Assembly (NCBI GenBank): GCA_012728855.1
Contig: JAAYEH010000088.1
Location: forward strand, 1 to 42,040
DNA length: 42,040 nt
Origin: Rhodopirellula sp.
GTDB lineage: Bacteria > Planctomycetota > Planctomycetia > Pirellulales > Thermoguttaceae
Reading direction: 5' to 3'
Each line of letters starts with the position of its first letter. Within the stretch, counting starts at the first letter, position 1. The translations under genes were made by a program, and so were the position numbers. Shown here in pieces: positions 9,903 to 17,836 of this stretch. The notes below the pieces were generated by a model. It was not told where the DNA came from, did no database searches, and saw only the letters and a list, made by a program, of their open reading frames with translations.

Positions 9903-10802
9903 ATGACTCGAGCGCATCAATCTCTCTTTGCGTCCATCCTGGCCGTCTTGATCTCCAGTCACCTCGCGGCCCAGGAACCGGTCGCCGAACCGCTCACCAA
10001 TCGCCCCAAGATTCCCGGCGTGTTGCGGCTCAACCTTCGCGAGCGTAAGGAGACCGCCCCCGCCAGCAAGGACTTCAAGGTGGTCGAGCGGACCGCCGAT
10101 TGGGAAGTCTCCCAAACGGCCGTCATCGTCATCGACATGTGGGATGGCCACTACTGCCGCTCGGCCGCGCAACGCGTGGGCGTGATGGTCCCGAAGATGA
10201 ACGCGGTGATCACGGCGCTGCGGAACCACGGCGTGATGATCATCCACGCTCCCAGCGGCGTCGTCGACATGTATGCCGACACCCCCTATCGCAAGCGAAT
10301 GCAGCAGGCGCCCGTCGCCAAACCGCCCGCGAATTGGGACTTTGCCAAGTGGCGCGACCTCGACCCTGCCAAGGAACCGCCACTGCCGATCGACACGAGC
10401 AAGTGCCCCTGCGACGATCCCGTGGTGGGCGCGGCGGTCAAGCAGTTCGCCAGGCAGCATCCGGGACTGGACATCATCGGCTACGACGGCATCAGCGACC
10501 GTGCCGAGGAAATCTACAACTTCTGCGAAGCCCAAGGGATCCGGAATGTCATCCTCATGGGTGTGCATACGAACATGTGCGTCCTGGGCCGACCGTTCGG
10601 CATTCGAGCGATGGTCGGGCTGGGCCGCAATGTGGTTCTCGTTCGCGACCTGACCGACGCCATGTACGATCCCCGCCAACCGCCCCACGTCAGCCATACT
10701 CGCGGCACGGAACTGGTCATCGAACACATCGAAAAGCACTGGTGCCCGTCCGTCCACTCGAGCGACCTGCTGGAAGTCGTGCCCGGCTCCGCCGGCCCGT
10801 AA
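9903..10802 (+). CDS. Secreted isochorismatase-family cysteine hydrolase
   Basis: A 299-residue protein of the isochorismatase-like fold, here with an N-terminal signal peptide (MTRAHQSLFASILAVLISSH, cleavage after LAAQ), so it probably acts in the periplasm or outside. The family hydrolyses amide or vinyl-ether bonds using an Asp-Lys-Cys triad. D78 lies in AVIVIDMWD, and the nucleophile is C226 in GVHTNMCVLGRPFG. An insertion relative to plain nicotinamidases (about 120-190) contains KCPC and may bind a metal or form a lid. The substrate is unknown. The gene stands alone and converges on rtcA, with a 15-bp palindrome between them. Confidence 0.85.
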   Translation: MTRAHQSLFASILAVLISSHLAAQEPVAEPLTNRPKIPGVLRLNLRERKETAPASKDFKVVERTADWEVSQTAVIVIDMWDGHYCRSAAQRVGVMVPKMNAVITALRNHGVMIIHAPSGVVDMYADTPYRKRMQQAPVAKPPANWDFAKWRDLDPAKEPPLPIDTSKCPCDDPVVGAAVKQFARQHPGLDIIGYDGISDRAEEIYNFCEAQGIRNVILMGVHTNMCVLGRPFGIRAMVGLGRNVVLVRDLTDAMYDPRQPPHVSHTRGTELVIEHIEKHWCPSVHSSDLLEVVPGSAGP

Positions 10803-10897
10803 GGTGTCATGTTTTCCGTTCCATCAACCGTCTCAACACGGCCCGATCAGAGCCTTGTCGTCCGGGTGAAGGGTTACGAAAGCCGACCGCACAAGGA

Positions 10898-10912
10898 GTG
10901 ACTGTCAGTCAC
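10898..10912. repeat. Short perfect palindrome between convergent genes
   Basis: GTGACTG-T-CAGTCAC: seven-base arms around one base, midway between the convergent isochorismatase-like gene and rtcA. It is preceded by AAGGA and has no U-tract on either strand, so it is more likely a REP-type unit or protein site than an intrinsic terminator. Confidence 0.55.
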
Positions 10913-10933
10913 CACGTCGATTTCAACGCGTGC

Positions 10934-11965
10934 TCATTCGCTGCCGCGAACCCGCCGGACACGAACTTCACAGACGCCATCGCCTATCGGGCTCGTATCG
11001 ATCTCCACGTCCAAGAATCGCTGGATCGTCGCGATGTTGGTCACCGTGTGGCCGGACAGCGGCAATGTCCGGAACGAACCGGCCCCGACAATCGCCAACG
11101 GCAGCAGCAGTTGGTCCGCAAGGTGCTCGCCCACCGGCACGCCGGAGTCGAGATACCGTTTCACTTCCCGCGCGACGCCGCCGGCGACTTTCTCCGCCGG
11201 TAGGCCGATGCGGCCGAAACCGGTAAACACTTCTACGATATGCTCGCTGTGGACCTCCACGGTCACCACATTGCCCGGCCCATTGGAATCGATCTCTTCG
11301 GCGGTCAAATGATCCGTGGGCCAGGAGAGCTTGCGACGGATCGTATCGACCTCGCGTTCGGCAATGTGCATCGGCAACCGCGACACGACCGCGCGGGCCG
11401 ACCGGCGAACGATCTTGCCTCGCTCGAGAAGTTCCAACGGCGCCAATGCGTCGACCGGTTCGATATGGACCGAGATCCGACCACCGCCGGCCGGATAGAA
11501 GCCCGGGCGCTGCAGCACCGCTTCGACCTTCGGCCCCATCCGTTCAAAAAGCGGCAAAAATGCCTTCTGGAGGAAATCGAACGGCGGGGCGTTCATGTTA
11601 TGGGTGCCGCCTTCGAGCGTAAGCTGCGATGGCCCTTTCGCCAGGGCCAATGCCGGCAGGACGGTCTGCAGGACGAGCGTCGTGCTGCCGGCCGTGCCGA
11701 CGTCGAAGCGATATTCACCGGGTCGAACTTCCGCCGGTTCAAAGCTGAGAAAACTCGAATGGAGCGAGTTGCCCGTCACCTCCGCCTCCCCAATCTCCGC
11801 CGCGGCCCGCACCGCGGCCAAATGCTGGTTCAGCAGGCCGGCCTTCTTACGCCGGGCGCGGATCCGCTCGATCGTGAAGGACTTTCCCGTGACGAGCGAC
11901 AGGGCCAGCGACGTTCTCAGGATCTGCCCGCCCCCTTCGCCAGACGATCCGTCGATGATGATCAT
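10934..11965 (-). CDS. rtcA: RNA 3'-terminal phosphate cyclase
   Basis: RtcA converts RNA 3'-phosphate ends to 2',3'-cyclic phosphates using ATP through a covalent enzyme-AMP intermediate. The 343-residue length is normal. The conserved opening IIIDGSSGEGGGQILR and the RARRKKAGLLNQHLA segment (about 40-54) identify the family. The adenylated histidine is expected to be H306 in SGHTVTNIATIQRF, and LADQLLLPLA precedes it as in other members. AGGAGAG upstream of the ATG at 11965 supports the start. In many bacteria rtcA is paired with rtcB and an RtcR regulator; neither is seen here, so it may act in general RNA end maintenance. Confidence 0.95.
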   Translation of the reverse strand: MIIIDGSSGEGGGQILRTSLALSLVTGKSFTIERIRARRKKAGLLNQHLAAVRAAAEIGEAEVTGNSLHSSFLSFEPAEVRPGEYRFDVGTAGSTTLVLQTVLPALALAKGPSQLTLEGGTHNMNAPPFDFLQKAFLPLFERMGPKVEAVLQRPGFYPAGGGRISVHIEPVDALAPLELLERGKIVRRSARAVVSRLPMHIAEREVDTIRRKLSWPTDHLTAEEIDSNGPGNVVTVEVHSEHIVEVFTGFGRIGLPAEKVAGGVAREVKRYLDSGVPVGEHLADQLLLPLAIVGAGSFRTLPLSGHTVTNIATIQRFLDVEIDTSPIGDGVCEVRVRRVRGSE

Positions 11966-12073
11966 CGTTTTCTCTCTCCTACCGATCGGAGCGGAAATCC
12001 ACTAAGATGAATGCGGTAACGATCCCTGTGCCGGCGTCGGCGACTGACGGATGATCGGTAACGGCTGTTATGA

Positions 12074-12649
12074 AGCAGATGGAAGGCAGTTGGAACGTAT
12101 TTCGAGCACAAATTCCAGGCTTGTCTCACGCGGCATTATGATTACCGCAGAGGGTTCTCGGCAAGAGGGATCAATCTTCCCGATCTGGATGTTGATTCGA
12201 CTACTCGGCTGGCTTCACGGGCGGGAGGCCACCTTGCCATGCTCTGCAAGACGGCCGTGGCGCGGAAAGCAATTGCGCACGCGTGGGCCAACGGAATCGC
12301 GCTGAGACGCGCGGAAATCTCCGGGATCGATGCGGAAGAGTCGTTTGGGGCTGCCGTGGACGCGTGCCTGCTGGTTTGCGACCTCTCTTCCGCAGGTTCT
12401 TCCCAGGAAGTTCGAGTCTATCCAAGTCTACAGGCCGACAAAGAATCGGCCGTTCTCGGATATCGAAACGGGCGCATGGTTGCCGACGTGCTGAGTCAGT
12501 TGGATCTGATTCGGCTTGCCGAAGAACTCGGGACCGAGCCCCATCTCGCCGAGCGGCTCTTGCGGTGGTCGTCCGCGGCGGGTGCGTCAACCGGTTCTCG
12601 CGCCAATCAACGAGAGCTGTTCCCGACGAATCGCCTTCCAGGCGAATAG
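12074..12649 (+). pseudogene. Fragment of an Eco57I-like adenine DNA methyltransferase
   Basis: From about 12110 one frame reads, without an early start codon, through RGINLPDLDVDSTTRLAS and then GGHLAMLCKTAVARKAI and GAAVDACLLVCDL. By recall this is the C-terminal half of Eco57I-type N6-adenine methylase/restriction proteins, where the CKT-ARK and AAVDACL phrases are conserved. The frame is closed by a stop at 12071-12073, so the catalytic NPPY domain is missing. After GYRNGRMVADV (about 12495) the sequence loses family character. The first ATG in the frame (12239) would give a 136-residue protein with no catalytic site. I read it as a decayed restriction-modification gene between rtcA and the DUF1080 pair. 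Confidence 0.65.
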
Positions 12650-12681
12650 AGAGCGTCCGTTTCTGTTCGCGAGGCCAATTC

Positions 12682-12710
12682 TTGGCACGGCCCTGCGAGC
12701 ATGATACAGT
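12682..12710 (+). promoter_or_regulatory. Predicted promoter of the DUF1080 operon
   Basis: TTGGCA (12682-12687), 17 bases, TACAGT (12705-12710), with transcription expected near 12717 and a leader of about 36 bases. GGGAGAG lies just upstream of the first ATG of the DUF1080 gene. Confidence 0.5.
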
Positions 12711-12752
12711 AGAGTCCTCACAGGCATTCCATATCAGGATTGGGAGAGTTCA

Positions 12753-13556
12753 ATGATGAAAAGACGACGTCACTTGGCGAGTTTTTCATCTCCCGTCGCG
12801 GCAATCATGGCCGGCATCTTATGCCTGTTCGGTTCGACCCTCCTCGCGACGGCTTGGGCAGACAACGAGTCGGCCCCCCAAGGCCGGCGTAGTCCCGAAG
12901 AACTCAAGCATCTCGGCTTTCAACTCCTTTTCAATGGCGAAACGCTCGCCGGCTGGGATGTCAAGCCGTGGCATCAGGCACACTGGACGGTTGTCGATGG
13001 TGTAATCCATTACGATGGCGCGGTCGAGCGCGTGCGGGAGCAGGATCCTTCGCTGTGGACCACCGACGCCTACGCCAACTTCGTTCTCTATGCCGAATGG
13101 CGGCTTCCGGCCGAACCTGAAATGAAACCGCAGCCGATCGTGCTCAACAACGGCGATTTCCTCATGCAGGAAGACAATCCGCGACAGCGGGAAACGCGCC
13201 TGCGGCTCGATGCCGGCGATAGCGGGCTCATGTTCCGCGGAACCTTGAAGTGCCAGGCGAATATCTGGAGCCAGGAACTCGGCTCCGGCGAAATCAACGG
13301 CTACCGCACCGACCGCACGATGCCTCCGGAGGTTCGCCGCGCCTGCATTCCGATCAAGAAGGCGGATCGGCCCTTCGGCCAGTGGAATATCTTCGAGGTT
13401 ACACTGCAAGGCGACTCCATGAGCGTCGTTCTCAACGGGGAAACGGTGATTCAACCGGTGCGTCTGCCCGCCTTGCCTCCCAAAGGGCCGATCGGTCTGC
13501 AACATCACGGCGACCCGATCGAGTTTCGCAACGTCTTTATCAAGCCGCTGCCGTGA
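12753..13556 (+). CDS. DUF1080 (3-keto-disaccharide hydrolase-like) secreted protein
   Basis: A 267-residue exported protein with one DUF1080 domain, a concanavalin-like beta-sandwich abundant in planctomycetes and associated with glycoside cleavage, including 3-keto-glycosides. A signal peptide covers about residues 1-36 (hydrophobic AAIMAGILCLFGSTLL). The domain opens with the conserved LLFNGETLAGWDVKP and ends with GPIGLQHHGDPIEFRNVFIK, the usual C-terminal signature. Two adjacent ATGs (12753, 12756) both fit the GGGAGAG ribosome binding site. The next gene starts 41 bases downstream on the same strand, and the two probably form an operon for exported glycan turnover. Actual catalytic activity of this member is not shown by sequence. 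Confidence 0.9.
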   Translation: MMKRRRHLASFSSPVAAIMAGILCLFGSTLLATAWADNESAPQGRRSPEELKHLGFQLLFNGETLAGWDVKPWHQAHWTVVDGVIHYDGAVERVREQDPSLWTTDAYANFVLYAEWRLPAEPEMKPQPIVLNNGDFLMQEDNPRQRETRLRLDAGDSGLMFRGTLKCQANIWSQELGSGEINGYRTDRTMPPEVRRACIPIKKADRPFGQWNIFEVTLQGDSMSVVLNGETVIQPVRLPALPPKGPIGLQHHGDPIEFRNVFIKPLP

Positions 13557-13597
13557 ATTGTGTGACCGTTCACGGAGCGCGAAGGGAGCCAACCGCT

Positions 13598-15133
13598 ATG
13601 TTTTCCACCGCTGTCGCTGCCGTAGGATTGCTGCTCGGCCAGATGAGCGCACCCGAAGTTCTTGCCAGCGGCTTGGCGCCGAAGGATGTCTTGGGCAGAC
13701 CGTATGTAGACTATGCCAAACAGTGCATCGACCTGCTGATCGAACACGGCACCGACCGCTACGGCCCCGTGCATGCTCCCATTCTCGTCAACATCCTTGA
13801 CCTCCGCACGCGGACCTGTCCGGAGAATCCCTTGCCGTTGGATGAAGCGTGGCGCGTGACCCGCCGGGAACGGCGCGGGCCGGCCGGCGTCAATCTCTAT
13901 CCCGACCAGTCGACCATGCGGGCGATCTTCGCCCTTACCGAGGCGACGGGTGAGGAACGCTACGCCCGCTTCGCACGCGAAAGCCTCGGCTACTACCTCA
14001 AGAACCTGGCCGACGACCGGGGCTTCTTCTGGTGGGGCTGGCATCGGCATTACGACGTCTACCGGGACACGATGACCGGCCATGCCGGCAATCACCATGA
14101 AATCCACATCCAGCAGATCCTCTGGCCGGAATTGTGGAGCGTTACTCCTGACGCGGTCACTCGCGAGATCGAAGCCATCTGGCAATGGCATGTCGTCGAC
14201 AAGACCACCGGCGAAGTCAACCGCCATGGCGACGGCTGCCGCGGTTGCGATTTCGCCATGAGCGGCGGCGAGGTTCTCCGCAGTTTCGCCTTCCTGTACG
14301 AGAAGACCGGCGACAAGGCGTGGCTGGACCGCGCACGGCTTGTGGCCGACTATTATTGGAACGCCCGGAATCCCGATACAAATCTCATCCCCAATCGCCC
14401 CAACGCGGGCCGGGAGCGGTTCGACGGCTCTCATTTCGACACGTCGATCACCGCCTTTCTTTGCCGCTCGTTGCTCGACGCCTTCGAGCGGACCGGCGAC
14501 GCCAGTTTCCGCGACATGGCGGCGGCCTATCTGCGGGCCTACGCCAGGCACGGGTACGACCCCGAGGCGGGCGAGTTCTGGGGCAGTCTGACGCTCGACG
14601 GCGCCCCGGTGCCCGGCCCGCGCATGGCCGGCGGTTACGCGCAGTACGAACCGCGCGGACACGTCGACCTATGGCAGCCCTACGCCGCCGGCTACGAATA
14701 CCCGATCTACACGGCCCAAGCCTACGCGTACGCCTACGAAGTGACCGGCGAAAAAGACCTGCTGGAAGCAGCCAAGCGATGGGCCAATGCGATCCGCCGC
14801 AGTTTCCCGCCGGGGAAGACCGAGGAGAATACCTGGTACGCCGAGTATTCCAAGCAGTGGGCCCCGCACGGAACGTATGCGGGCAAATACGGCCGCACGA
14901 TATCGTTTTTCCTGCACTTGGCGCATCTCACCGGCGATGCGACCTTCGGCCGTTTTGCTCGCGAGGTGGCCAACGAGGCGATCGCCCGGCTGTATTACAA
15001 CGGCCTTTTCCGCGGCCATCCGGCAAAGCCGTACTACGAGTCGATCGACGGCGTCGGTTTTCTTCTTCACGCGCTCATCCAGTTAGACCGGCCGCGAGGC
15101 CCAAGAGAAACGGCGGGATTCAGGAACTGGTAG
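13598..15133 (+). CDS. Secreted alpha-barrel glycosidase/lyase-like protein
   Basis: A 511-residue protein. The ATG at 13598 is chosen because AAGGGAG precedes it by 10 bases and a short signal peptide follows (MFSTAVAAVGLLLGQ). A longer frame opening at 13250 merely overlaps the DUF1080 gene. The sequence has the rhythm of an (alpha/alpha)6 toroid: repeated aromatic-rich helices such as TGEERYARFARESLGYYLKN, TGDKAWLDRARLVADYYW and TGDATFGRFAREV. It also has an H/W-rich cleft segment (FFWWGWHRHYDVYRD, GNHHEIHIQQILW). Families with this fold include unsaturated glucuronyl hydrolases and pectate-lyase-like enzymes, but I cannot assign one. Its position behind DUF1080 suggests joint glycan degradation. 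It converges on the methyltransferase gene, 47 bases away. Confidence 0.8.
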   Translation: MFSTAVAAVGLLLGQMSAPEVLASGLAPKDVLGRPYVDYAKQCIDLLIEHGTDRYGPVHAPILVNILDLRTRTCPENPLPLDEAWRVTRRERRGPAGVNLYPDQSTMRAIFALTEATGEERYARFARESLGYYLKNLADDRGFFWWGWHRHYDVYRDTMTGHAGNHHEIHIQQILWPELWSVTPDAVTREIEAIWQWHVVDKTTGEVNRHGDGCRGCDFAMSGGEVLRSFAFLYEKTGDKAWLDRARLVADYYWNARNPDTNLIPNRPNAGRERFDGSHFDTSITAFLCRSLLDAFERTGDASFRDMAAAYLRAYARHGYDPEAGEFWGSLTLDGAPVPGPRMAGGYAQYEPRGHVDLWQPYAAGYEYPIYTAQAYAYAYEVTGEKDLLEAAKRWANAIRRSFPPGKTEENTWYAEYSKQWAPHGTYAGKYGRTISFFLHLAHLTGDATFGRFAREVANEAIARLYYNGLFRGHPAKPYYESIDGVGFLLHALIQLDRPRGPRETAGFRNW

Positions 15134-15180
15134 AACGGTTTCCAGGGCAGCGACACGAGTTTCTCCGATCGCCGTTTCCA

Positions 15181-16014
15181 TCACGGGCTTGCCTCCCAGC
15201 GTGCGACAACCCCGCTCGACAAATCTCCGTTTGCGGCGGACCGGAGTGCCAGGGAGAAGGCGTTTACCGTTGCAGGGTCGGGGAACGCGTCCCGGAGCAT
15301 TCGCTCGAGCCGCGGCGGATCGAATCCTGGCGTGTGGCAGGTGAGCAAAACGAATTGCCGCCGCCCGGCGGTCAACCGGGCGCAGAGGGCGAGCAATTTC
15401 GGGAGATGCTTGGAAAGCCGCCAGACCTCGCCGCGGGCGCCGTGGCCGTAGCTGGGCGGGTCGAGAATCACCGCATCGTAGCCGTTGCCGCGTCTCACCT
15501 CCCGCCGGACGAACTTCATCGCATCGTCGGCGATCCAGCGAATGGGCGCGTCGGCCAGACCGGAGAGTTGGGCGTTGCGGCGAGCCCACGCCACGATGTT
15601 CCGAGCGGCGTCGACATGCACAACCTCTGCGCCCGCCGCGGCTGCTGCCAGGGTGCTGCCGCCGGTATAGGCGAAGAGATTCAAGACCTTGGCCGGGGTG
15701 GGGCCGGCGCGAATTCGCTCGTCGAGCCAATCCCAATTAACCGCCTGCTCGGCAAAGATGCCCAGGTGTCCGAAATCGGTCCGCTTCAGTTCGAAGACGA
15801 GCCGACCGTGGGCGATGGTCCAGTGCATGGGCAAATCGGTCCGGCAATGCCAGACGCGGTCGTACCGCGCGTCCGCCCGTTGCCATGCCGGGGGATCGCT
15901 CTTGGCGACGTTCTCTGCTGCGGGAGCCGCGCGGTCCAAGATCAACGGTCCGAAACGTTCCAGACGCCGGCCCTCGCCGAAGTCGAGCAATTCGTAAGCG
16001 TCGGGGGAGAACAT
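15181..16014 (-). CDS. Class I SAM-dependent methyltransferase, RlmI-like
   Basis: A 277-residue cytoplasmic methyltransferase, probably acting on RNA. SAM-binding motif I is LNLFAYTGGS (111-120), followed by an acidic loop VVHVDAA and by ILDPPSYG (184-190), the motif IV form of RlmI/RlmK-type rRNA methyltransferases. Unlike RlmI it lacks an N-terminal PUA domain; the first 100 residues form another lead-in containing LLDFGEGRRLERFGP. The ATG at 16014 is preferred because the longer frame to 16083 runs into a palindromic repeat. No clear Shine-Dalgarno is visible, which is common in this phylum. It is last in a minus-strand series after the KaiC-like gene, separated from it by the repeat. Confidence 0.85.
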   Translation of the reverse strand: MFSPDAYELLDFGEGRRLERFGPLILDRAAPAAENVAKSDPPAWQRADARYDRVWHCRTDLPMHWTIAHGRLVFELKRTDFGHLGIFAEQAVNWDWLDERIRAGPTPAKVLNLFAYTGGSTLAAAAAGAEVVHVDAARNIVAWARRNAQLSGLADAPIRWIADDAMKFVRREVRRGNGYDAVILDPPSYGHGARGEVWRLSKHLPKLLALCARLTAGRRQFVLLTCHTPGFDPPRLERMLRDAFPDPATVNAFSLALRSAANGDLSSGVVARWEASP

Positions 16015-16024
16015 TGTTTTATGG

Positions 16025-16113
16025 GCCCAGGAAAGGGGACAGGCACCGTCGCGGCAACCTCCAACCTCGCGGAAAACCTCCATTTGCGACGGAGCCAGTC
16101 CCCTTTCCCGGGC
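16025..16113. repeat. REP-like inverted repeat, GGGGACAGGCAC family
   Basis: Left arm 16025-16052 and right arm 16086-16113 are 28-base reverse complements with three mismatches. The core GGGGACAGGCAC ... GAGCCAGTCCCC is identical to that of the elements at 36897-36996 and 41126-41229, but the outer arms and loop differ. The element lies between the KaiC-like gene and the start of the methyltransferase gene, ending 11 bases before the ATG. Confidence 0.8.
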
Positions 16114-16155
16114 TGCCGCACTTACCGTTTGAGTTATAATATTGGAATCAGGCCC

Positions 16156-17040
16156 TCATTCTAGCCGTATCCCCTCGTCTCCGATCCGGTAGGGAAGAAC
16201 CTCGTCGGTGCAGGCGCTTCCTCGGTGCTTGGCGACGTACATGGCTCTGCGAAAGCGGATGCCTTCTCGTATCTTTCCGAGATAGATCACGGTATTCGCG
16301 TTGCTGAGGACGTCGCCATCGTCGAGGGGCCGCTCGATCAGCGAGTCGAGCGTTGTCTCGTGCGATGTCGCAAGGAGCATACAGCCGATGCGGTTTGTGT
16401 CATAGACATGCTCGGCAATGTCGGCGGCGTTGCGACGATACTCCTGCCGAAAGAGGTCGCGGGCTACCCACTGGGGGTCTTTGCGGAGAATCTGGTGATA
16501 GATGTACTCGAACAGTTCGAACTGGATCGAGTCGCCGGGCCGATTGACCGGCTCGACTCCGTCGATGACGGCGCGGCAAACGCCCCGCGTGAAGTTGCCG
16601 TAGAAAAAGGCGATCGCGGCATTGAGCCGGCGGGTCAGGTCGGCTTGCCACTGCTGCCACGCGTCGAAGTCCAGATCGTTGCGGGTAACGCGGCGTCCGG
16701 CCCGATCGAAAACGTGGAGGTAATCGCCGTAGCAGCGGCGGGCGTCGAAAAACCCGTGCAAGTCCATGTGTTCGTCGGGCTCGGCGGATTGGAGACTCCA
16801 ATCGAACATCCTCATCGCGTAGTGAGCGTGGTTCTGCGAATCGCCGCGAGAACTCATGTCGAAGAGAATGCCGGGACGACCCTCCTGGCCGGCGCCCGCC
16901 CGGGCAAACTGAAGGCCGAACTGGGTTTTGCCAATTCCGGTCGATCCGACGACCACGGTCAGCGTGCCCGGCAGCAGTCCGCCACCGAGGGCCTCGTCCA
17001 ATCCAAGCACTCCGGTGGCGAGTCTCGAGGTTGTGGTCAT
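16156..17040 (-). CDS. KaiC/RAD55-like RecA-superfamily ATPase
   Basis: A single-domain 294-residue P-loop ATPase of the KaiC/RadA type. It opens with LATGVLGLDEALGGGLLPG, the usual 'defined target' phrase of KaiC-domain proteins, followed by Walker A GSTGIGKT (32-39). A Walker B-like strand, RAVIDGVEPV, lies in the middle. Clock KaiC has two such domains; this has one, and no kaiA or kaiB is nearby. The central region (about 85-150: FFDARRCYGDYLHVFDRAG) is unlike KaiC and may carry a specific binding surface. The gene starts 11 bases after the stop of the SDR gene, so cotranscription with it and with the exchanger is likely. The role is unknown. Confidence 0.85.
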   Translation of the reverse strand: MTTTSRLATGVLGLDEALGGGLLPGTLTVVVGSTGIGKTQFGLQFARAGAGQEGRPGILFDMSSRGDSQNHAHYAMRMFDWSLQSAEPDEHMDLHGFFDARRCYGDYLHVFDRAGRRVTRNDLDFDAWQQWQADLTRRLNAAIAFFYGNFTRGVCRAVIDGVEPVNRPGDSIQFELFEYIYHQILRKDPQWVARDLFRQEYRRNAADIAEHVYDTNRIGCMLLATSHETTLDSLIERPLDDGDVLSNANTVIYLGKIREGIRFRRAMYVAKHRGSACTDEVLPYRIGDEGIRLE

Positions 17041-17051
17041 GGTCGCCTACC

Positions 17052-17822
17052 TCAAAAGACGCGTGCCAGCGCGCCGCCATCGACAACGATGCAGGTTCCG
17101 CTGACGTATCGTCCGGCATCGCTCGCCAACAGCAGGGCGGGACCCGCGACTTCCTGCGGGGTTCCCCAGCGGCCGACCGCCGTGCGAGCGGCCAACGCAT
17201 CCTGCTCAGACCGGCTCAAGATCGACATCGGCATTTCCGTGGCGATCGGTCCGGGAGCGATGCAGTTGACGGTAATGCCGAACGGCCCGAGGTCGAGCGC
17301 GCTGGCTTGGCACATGCCGATCAGGGCCGCCTTGGTGGCGGAATAGCCGTTCCGCTTGGGCGTGCTGGCCAGGCCCATGATCGACGAAATGTGGATCACG
17401 CGCCCCCAGCCGCGCTGCTTCATGCCGGGAGCCACCGCGCGAGAGAGCGCCATGGCGCTCGTCAGGTTGAGTTCGACGACGTGGTCCCAGTCCTCGTCGC
17501 GGATTTCGTCAATCGCTTGCGGGATGTTCCAGCCGGCATTATTGACAAGGATGTCGATCTTTCCCAGTCGCTCGACCGCCTCGCGGGCGACACGGCCGAC
17601 GTCCTCTCGCCTCGCCATGTCCGCCGTCGCCGTCTCAACGCGGACCTTTGCATCCCCGCGGATCGCCTCGGCCGCGTCCAGCAGCGGCCCCTCGCTGCGA
17701 GCGCAGAGAAACAGTTCGGCGCCGGCGCGTGCAAACAGTTCGGCGATGGCGCGGCCGATCCCTTTGCTCCCACCGGTGATCAGGGCGGTGCGGCCGGCAA
17801 GGCCGAATGGGCTGTCTTTCAT
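17052..17822 (-). CDS. Short-chain dehydrogenase/reductase
   Basis: A 256-residue NAD(P)-dependent oxidoreductase of the classical SDR type. Seen directly: the nucleotide-binding TGGSKGIG (16-23), NNAG (94-97), and the catalytic set with N near 119, a Ser in HISSIMG (146/147), Y160 and K164 in YSATK. The ending YVSGTCIVVDGG is the normal SDR C-terminus. The ATG at 17822 is chosen because MKDSPFGLAGRTALITGG is the standard opening and the start lies 14 bases after the exchanger stop; a longer frame would overlap that gene. The substrate is not predictable; relatives include 3-oxoacyl-ACP reductases and gluconate 5-dehydrogenases. Confidence 0.93.
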   Translation of the reverse strand: MKDSPFGLAGRTALITGGSKGIGRAIAELFARAGAELFLCARSEGPLLDAAEAIRGDAKVRVETATADMARREDVGRVAREAVERLGKIDILVNNAGWNIPQAIDEIRDEDWDHVVELNLTSAMALSRAVAPGMKQRGWGRVIHISSIMGLASTPKRNGYSATKAALIGMCQASALDLGPFGITVNCIAPGPIATEMPMSILSRSEQDALAARTAVGRWGTPQEVAGPALLLASDAGRYVSGTCIVVDGGALARVF

Positions 17823-17836
17823 CGGAATAGCTTTCT

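Noticed and set aside
12051..12305. 84-codon ORF with an ATG after rtcA
   Set aside because: It is in a different frame from the methylase relic, lacks a ribosome binding site and has no protein-like features.
14185..16164. 659-codon plus-strand frame crossing two genes
   Set aside because: It spans the 3' half of one gene, the gap and the antisense of the methyltransferase, with a basic shadow-type composition.
16156..17040. Circadian clock KaiC
   Set aside because: Only one ATPase domain and no kaiA or kaiB nearby; only the superfamily can be assigned.
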